From Clostridia bacterium (GTDB taxonomy: Bacteria > Bacillota > Clostridia > Oscillospirales > CAG-272), in assembly GCA_017462385.1 (NCBI GenBank), contig JAFTRE010000016.1, positions 51,969-115,968 of the forward strand: a stretch of 64,000 nt of DNA, written 5' to 3'. The number at the start of each line of letters is the position of its first letter. The first letter of the stretch is position 1. This document shows, piece after piece, positions 59,533-64,000 of this stretch. The notes beneath the pieces were generated by a model, which did not search any database, had not been told where the DNA came from, and worked only from the letters and a program-made list of their open reading frames with translations. Made by a program: the position numbers and the translations under genes.

Positions 59533-59997
59533 CTATGTATTATCCGACCTGCCCGCGATGCTTTTGTACATGACGACAGTCGTCCCACGTCCGGGCTTTG
59601 ACGACACTTTCAGCTTGTCCATAAAGCTCTCCATGACTGTAAAGCCCATACCTGAACGCTCACCCGCGGCGTCCGTGGTAAACAGCGGTGCTCTTGCCTC
59701 CTTGACATTCGGTATGCCGCAACCCTTGTCGCGTATGTCGATGCGCACGGTACCGTCCTCAAATGACCGCAACGTGATGTATATCAGCCCAACGCTGTCG
59801 CGGTAGGCGTGAACTATGCAGTTAGTCACCGCCTCGGAAACAGCGCACTTGATATCTGCCAGCTCGGGCGCGGCGGGATCAAGCTGAGCGCAAAACGCGG
59901 CCACAGTTGCCCGCGCCAGCCCCTCATTTACCGAAAGCGAGGGCAATGTCAGCTTCATCTGATTTTTCACAGCTCCGCAAAACGCATTGTTTTTCAT
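59533..59997 (-). CDS. spoIIAB: Anti-sigma F factor and serine kinase SpoIIAB
   Basis: A 154-residue GHKL-fold ATPase that holds SigF inactive and phosphorylates SpoIIAA. The N box EAVTNCIVHAYRD (near 54-66), the G1 box IDIRDKGCGIP (near 87-97) and the G2 region RSGMGFTVMESFMD (near 114-127) are present. The ATG overlaps the TGA of spoIIAA (ATGA). A short N-terminal extension (about 12 residues) precedes the usual start NQMKLTLPSLSVNE. Confidence 0.95.
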   Translation of the reverse strand: MKNNAFCGAVKNQMKLTLPSLSVNEGLARATVAAFCAQLDPAAPELADIKCAVSEAVTNCIVHAYRDSVGLIYITLRSFEDGTVRIDIRDKGCGIPNVKEARAPLFTTDAAGERSGMGFTVMESFMDKLKVSSKPGRGTTVVMYKSIAGRSDNT

Positions 59998-60338
59998 TTG
60001 TTTTCACTCTCCTCCCCCGTTCTCACGGGTATTATTCTTTTGATGCCTGCAAGCTCCAGTATACGCACCGTTGCGGGCGATGGGTCGGCAATGACCATAG
60101 TTCCGCCGAGCTCCCGAAGCAACGAGTATCTCCCCATGATAAAGCCCAGCCCCGAGCTGTCCATAAACCCGACCTCGGAAAGATCGAGCACCATACTCTC
60201 GGGTCTTGTTTCGCATATCAGCGCATCAACATCCTGCCGCAGTCTAACGGCGCTGTGATGATCGACCTCGCCGCTAAGCCGCACATAAAGCTCGCGCTCA
60301 CACAGCTCATATTCAAAGCCGCAATTACTTTTTATCAT
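59994..60338 (-). CDS. spoIIAA: Anti-anti-sigma factor SpoIIAA
   Basis: A 114-residue STAS-domain protein. The phosphorylated serine is in FMDSSGLGF near 56-64. It binds SpoIIAB when unphosphorylated and frees SigF. The ATG is chosen because AAAGGA lies 7 bases upstream; an upstream in-frame extension of 25 codons has no ribosome site. First gene of the spoIIA operon. I found no convincing sigma-H promoter in the gap before it, although one is expected by analogy with Bacillus. Confidence 0.94.
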   Translation of the reverse strand: MIKSNCGFEYELCERELYVRLSGEVDHHSAVRLRQDVDALICETRPESMVLDLSEVGFMDSSGLGFIMGRYSLLRELGGTMVIADPSPATVRILELAGIKRIIPVRTGEESENK

Positions 60339-60426
60339 TTCTACGTCCTTTCCTTTCCCAAATACTGCCTTTGCCATGATTTTAGCACATCGACCGCGCA
60401 AATAGTGTCGCAATGTGGGTGTGAAA

Positions 60427-60457
60427 TAAAAAAATCGGGAGCGCTCTCGCGCTCCCG
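60427..60457 (-). terminator. Terminator of the first tandem MBL lipoprotein
   Basis: CGGGAGCG pairs with CGCTCCCG; on the minus strand a T7 run follows. Its stem core matches the terminator at 62445-62473. Confidence 0.9.
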
Positions 60458-60473
60458 CAATTATGAAATACGA

Positions 60474-62348
60474 TTATTTTAGTCTGATCTCTGTCGCACT
60501 GCCGGCAGTATAGGGAATGGGCAATATGACCTGCTCGCCCTCAAGCCCTGCAACGAGGCACTCCTTAAAATTATTGTTTTGGCCACCCTCGTCCTTGGAG
60601 AACAGCACCATATTATAATTTTTGGCCTTTGCGTTTGCAAACGACGAGCTGCCGCGCGGCCACAGCAACGTTTCGGGAGCAACCGTCTTATAAGCAGTTA
60701 TCAGACCCGATTCGTTGCCCCAGGGCGTTCCGCCGTGATGCGCGACCTGCAGCATATCGCACTGCATATAATCGTCAAATGTCTTGGCGGCGATCTCCAT
60801 GCCATTACCCGTGTTATCACCCGTCATGAGAAAGGTGTCGCCCGTGTCAAACGTCATCTTAATAGTAAGCGACGTTGTATTCAAGGCATTGCAGATCTTC
60901 GGAGCAAAGCTCTCGATGGTGTAAAGTATATCCATCCGGACATTTGCCTCGTAAAATATCTGTCCTACATGAACATAATGAACATCCGCCTTAAGCGCCT
61001 TTGCCGCGGTAATAACCTTGGTCCACATAGAGCCCTCGGTATCGTTCCAGTTCTTGCCGTATGTAGACGAATTTATGGCGCGGTTACGTTCCGAATCGGA
61101 CATGAAATTCACGAGGAATTTCTCAACGATCATGCCCTTGAATTTGGAATACTGCTCGATTATCATGCCGCAGTGGTCACCGTGCGCGTGAGTTATTATC
61201 CAAGCCGCGATGGTGATCTTCTCGCCTGACTTAAGATAATCCTTGGATTGTTCCTTGAGCGCCGCGATCAGCAGATCGCCCGATTTGGAACCGCCGTTGT
61301 CGTTAAATCCTCCGTCCATGATAATAAATCTGCCGTCCTCAAGACGAATGATCATGCTCTGGCCATTAGACGCACGCTCACCCGTTGTGGCGTGAGTATA
61401 TTCAAGCCCCAGCATTGTGATCTGAGAGGTGGTGACCTTTTCATAGACATTGTCCTCCTTGAGGCCCACCGGCAATGCCCGCGGCTCGATTATAATGCGG
61501 ACTGAATCCTCATAATCATAGTAACCGAGATTGATAGTATATTTATCGTTGTTATATGTAGCAAACTGATTATCGGATACGGTGTTGGTCGTATACTGCT
61601 CCCAACCGTCTCCGTCAAGCTTGGTCAGATATGCGGAATATTCCTCGGGAGTGGTGTCATTGATAAGCACCAGCGTCGCGTTACCGCCACACTCATAGGT
61701 ACAGTTAAAGGTTCCGTTCTCATAAGTAGGCAATGCATTAAGCATAGCGTCGCCAACGCCGCTGTAATAAGTATCGGCTGGAATGACGAGCTCGCCATCG
61801 GCAGCGTTGCTGTTTATAAGCGCGGTTACCTTACGGCAAGCGGCTTCGAGCGCATCACCGGAATAAGCGGCAATGACCAGCTTGTTTCCAACCACCTTGA
61901 CCACGTAATTCCCGTACGCAAGCTCGGCATAAGTATCCACAGACTCGCTGTATTCGGTAACACCGACAAGTATCTCGACGGCCTCACGGTCATACTCCTG
62001 ACCGGGCTTTATCCAGTCGGTACCGATCTGGGGCAAAACAGAAGTTGCCGCCTTAATAGCTTTATGGATATCGGAGGCACAGTTAGCCGACACAGCGCCG
62101 ATCTCAACATCATCCGAGCGAACAACGCGAACATAATTGGTGCCGCCCGCAACCATGACAAGGTCTGATGGTGTATCGTCTTCCACAGCCGCGGCAGTTG
62201 TATCGGCGGATGTAGTCACATTGTTATTGGCGGTAGTGGTATCTTCACCGTCAGAGGCAGGGGACGTATCGCACGATGTCAGCATTACTGCCGAAATCAA
62301 CATAACCGCAGACATCAAAAGCGCGATCAGCTTGGTGGATGGCTTCAT
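60474..62348 (-). CDS. MBL-fold lipoprotein, tandem copy 1
   Basis: A 624-residue surface lipoprotein. Lipobox VMLTSCD, Thr/Asp linker, then an N-terminal alpha/beta unit (VEILVGVTEYSES ... GNKLVIAAYSG), a middle beta domain (ECGGNATLVLIND ... NLGYYDYED), and a C-terminal MBL domain with HAHGDH (about 387-392), MTGD near 507 and VAHHGG near 534. It shares order and many stretches with the partial gene upstream and, less closely, with the protein at 14684-16945. The ATG chosen is three codons after another ATG that is too close to AAAGG. Confidence 0.84.
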   Translation of the reverse strand: MKPSTKLIALLMSAVMLISAVMLTSCDTSPASDGEDTTTANNNVTTSADTTAAAVEDDTPSDLVMVAGGTNYVRVVRSDDVEIGAVSANCASDIHKAIKAATSVLPQIGTDWIKPGQEYDREAVEILVGVTEYSESVDTYAELAYGNYVVKVVGNKLVIAAYSGDALEAACRKVTALINSNAADGELVIPADTYYSGVGDAMLNALPTYENGTFNCTYECGGNATLVLINDTTPEEYSAYLTKLDGDGWEQYTTNTVSDNQFATYNNDKYTINLGYYDYEDSVRIIIEPRALPVGLKEDNVYEKVTTSQITMLGLEYTHATTGERASNGQSMIIRLEDGRFIIMDGGFNDNGGSKSGDLLIAALKEQSKDYLKSGEKITIAAWIITHAHGDHCGMIIEQYSKFKGMIVEKFLVNFMSDSERNRAINSSTYGKNWNDTEGSMWTKVITAAKALKADVHYVHVGQIFYEANVRMDILYTIESFAPKICNALNTTSLTIKMTFDTGDTFLMTGDNTGNGMEIAAKTFDDYMQCDMLQVAHHGGTPWGNESGLITAYKTVAPETLLWPRGSSSFANAKAKNYNMVLFSKDEGGQNNNFKECLVAGLEGEQVILPIPYTAGSATEIRLK

Positions 62349-62400
62349 AATTGGCATTACCTTTCTTTAAATATTGGATATGTATTGTGCTGTCCACTAC

Positions 62401-62429
62401 ATTCTACCACACTTTACTCAATATTGCAA
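62401..62429 (-). promoter_or_regulatory. Promoter of tandem MBL lipoprotein 1
   Basis: Minus strand TTGCAA (62429-62424), 17 bases, TAGAAT (62406-62401). Confidence 0.6.
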
Positions 62430-62444
62430 GTATTTATTTACATC

Positions 62445-62473
62445 AAAAAGCGGGAGCGCCGAAGCGCTCCCGC
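62445..62473 (-). terminator. Terminator of tandem MBL lipoprotein 2
   Basis: GCGGGAGCGC pairs with GCGCTCCCGC around CGAA, then T5 on the minus strand. Confidence 0.9.
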
Positions 62474-62485
62474 GATAAATATCAA

Positions 62486-64000
62486 TTAGCTGCCAACTCT
62501 TATCTCTGTCGCGGTACCGACTGTATAAGGAATAGGCACTATTACCTGCTCGCCTTCATTACCTGCAACCAGGCATTCCTTGAAGTTCTTATTGGCACCG
62601 CCCTGATCGGTCGAGAACAGAACGATGTTATAGTCCTTCTTCCAGTATCCGGGATATGCGTTGGAGCTCTGAGGCCACAGCAGTGTTGCAGGCGAAACGA
62701 CCTTATAGGCCTGGATCATACCCGAGTTGTTGCCCCAGGTGGTGTAGCCGTGGTGGCAAACCTGCAGCATATCGCACTGCATATAGTCCCCGAACATCTT
62801 TGCCGCGATCTGCATGCCATTACCGGTGGTATCACCTGTCATAAGGAATGTGTCGCCGCTGTCAAATGTCATCTTCATGGTAAGAGACGTGGTATTGAAT
62901 GCGTTGCAAAGCTTCGGAGCAAAGCTCTCGATGGTATAAAGCACATCAATCTTAACGTCCGCGATATAGAACACCTGACCTACATGGACATACTGCAGAT
63001 CTGCCTTTAGCGCCTTAGCTGCGGTAACGACATTCGTCCAGCCGCTGCCCTCGCCGCTGTCCCAGTTGCCCTTGTATTCGGAGGAGTTCATAGCCTTATT
63101 TCTCTCGGTATCCGAGATGAAATTGACAAGAAACTTCTCAACCTTCATTCCGGAGAATTTGGCATACTGCTTGCCGATCATACCGGAATGGTCACCGTGA
63201 GCGTGTGTAATTATCCACGCCGCAATGGTTATCTTCTGACCTGCCTTGAGGTAGTCCTTAGACTGATCCTTAAGTGCATTTAGAAGTATGTTGGTGTGCT
63301 GAGTATTGTTACCGCCGCCGTCGATAACTATGAAGCGACCGTCGGCAAGTCTTATCAGCATACTCAGACCGTTGTTATAGTGCGAACCGGTGCTTGCGAA
63401 ATAGTCAAGACCGAGCATGGTAATCTGGGTAGTAGTCACCTTTTCGTAAACATTGTCCTCTTTCAGTCCCACAGGCTTTGCAAGAGGCTCGATGATGATA
63501 CGTGCAGCATCCTCATAATCGTAGAAACCGAGGTTGAGGGTATAATCAGCGGTATTGAAGGTAGCAAAATAATTGCCATTGATCTCATTGGTAGTATACT
63601 TTACCCAACCTGCACTCTCAAGCTTGGTTAGATATGTATTGTAGGCATCCACGGTTGTGTCGTCGATTAAAAGAAGCGTTGCGTCTCCTCCGCACTCATA
63701 GGTAGAGATGAAGGTACCGTTTTGATAAGAAGGAATTACGTTGAGGTCAGCGTCGGTAACACCGGCAAACATAGTGTCGGCGGGAATGGTAAGCTCGCCC
63801 TCTGCAGCTCTCTCCTGAATAAGCTTCTTTACCTGACGGCAAGCCTCATACATAGCAGCGTCGGAATAAGCGGCAATGACCAACTTTTTGCCGACGACCT
63901 TAACGAGATATTCGCCGTACGAAATATCTGCGAGAACCTCTTTGGACTCGCTGTACTCGGTAACACCGACAAGTATCTCTACCGATTCATGGTCATATTC
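62486..64000 (-). CDS. MBL-fold lipoprotein, tandem copy 2 (5' end outside window)
   Basis: The frame is open to the window edge: 504 residues are seen, and the signal peptide and lipobox lie beyond. Visible parts are the end of the N-domain (VEILVGVTEYSES, GKKLVIAAYSD), the beta domain (ECGGDATLLLIDD) and the MBL domain with HAHGDH, MTGDTTG and VCHHGY in place of AHHGG/SHHGS. It is clearly a paralogue of the next gene, from duplication together with its terminator. The Tyr after HHG differs from both relatives. Confidence 0.86.
   Translation of the reverse strand, partial: EYDHESVEILVGVTEYSESKEVLADISYGEYLVKVVGKKLVIAAYSDAAMYEACRQVKKLIQERAAEGELTIPADTMFAGVTDADLNVIPSYQNGTFISTYECGGDATLLLIDDTTVDAYNTYLTKLESAGWVKYTTNEINGNYFATFNTADYTLNLGFYDYEDAARIIIEPLAKPVGLKEDNVYEKVTTTQITMLGLDYFASTGSHYNNGLSMLIRLADGRFIVIDGGGNNTQHTNILLNALKDQSKDYLKAGQKITIAAWIITHAHGDHSGMIGKQYAKFSGMKVEKFLVNFISDTERNKAMNSSEYKGNWDSGEGSGWTNVVTAAKALKADLQYVHVGQVFYIADVKIDVLYTIESFAPKLCNAFNTTSLTMKMTFDSGDTFLMTGDTTGNGMQIAAKMFGDYMQCDMLQVCHHGYTTWGNNSGMIQAYKVVSPATLLWPQSSNAYPGYWKKDYNIVLFSTDQGGANKNFKECLVAGNEGEQVIVPIPYTVGTATEIRVGS

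Overview
The window looks like a chromosomal segment of a spore-forming, low-oxygen Clostridia (Firmicutes), probably an uncultured gut or anaerobic-digester lineage. Evidence: a complete spoIIAA-spoIIAB-sigF operon, a YtvI-type sporulation membrane protein, TrmK, NIF-type Fe-S genes, strong GGAGG ribosome sites, and vegetative promoters close to TTGACA-17-TATAAT. Composition is near 50% GC. I saw no rRNA, tRNA, CRISPR array, prophage or intact transposase.

Layout. 1-7.8 kb holds mostly monocistronic plus-strand housekeeping genes: a purine permease, purC, an XRE regulator, a nitroreductase, glutathione peroxidase with an OhrR-type MarR regulator, a MazF-type toxin and a class II aldolase. 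7.8-19.8 kb mixes strands: a GDSL lipoprotein, sorbitol-6-phosphate dehydrogenase, YtvI, an FAD protein, a glycerol-kinase-like FGGY kinase in an operon with an MBL-fold lipoprotein, and alaS. 19.9-34.3 kb is one minus-strand seven-gene operon: a giant solute-binding protein, two complete pairs of ABC sugar permeases, an NHL-TPR-YIP1 membrane protein and a huge DUF5696 protein with an Ala-rich helical insertion. It has no ATPase gene. 34.8-39.2 kb carries iscU/iscS and lgt-CPBP-ROK. 39.2-45.6 kb is a likely eight-gene minus-strand run (EamA transporter, PHP esterase, APH(3')-like kinase, CrtO-like membrane protein, FAD oxidoreductase, GNAT, P-loop kinase, alpha/beta hydrolase). 45.7-49.9 kb is a DUF1858-trmK-nif3-phosphoesterase-rlmD operon. 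50.2-64 kb holds a kinase with a ParB-like tail, a Ca2+ P-type ATPase, LRR and SGNH lipoproteins, a CorC/HlyC protein, the spoIIA operon and two tandem MBL-fold lipoproteins, the second cut by the window edge.

The most unusual structure is a family of intergenic arrays at about 40.49, 45.85-46.08 and 57.00-57.26 kb. Each strings together short hairpins of different sequence, separated by the heptamer ATATCGA or its complement TCGATAT. The two long arrays have the same design: four TCGATAT, a centre, then four ATATCGA. All three begin at or inside the stop codon of a minus-strand gene. One supplies the last codons and stop of rlmD and lies beside a decayed four-helix-bundle gene. Another sits between the two arms of a 16-bp inverted repeat that looks like a terminator split open by insertion.

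The second item of interest is the seven-gene DUF5696/ABC locus. The third is a possible small RNA (about 49.93-50.02 kb) with its own promoter and terminator. Many secreted products share a signal peptide or lipobox followed by a Thr-rich linker, so this genome invests heavily in surface lipoproteins that depend on the Lgt encoded here.
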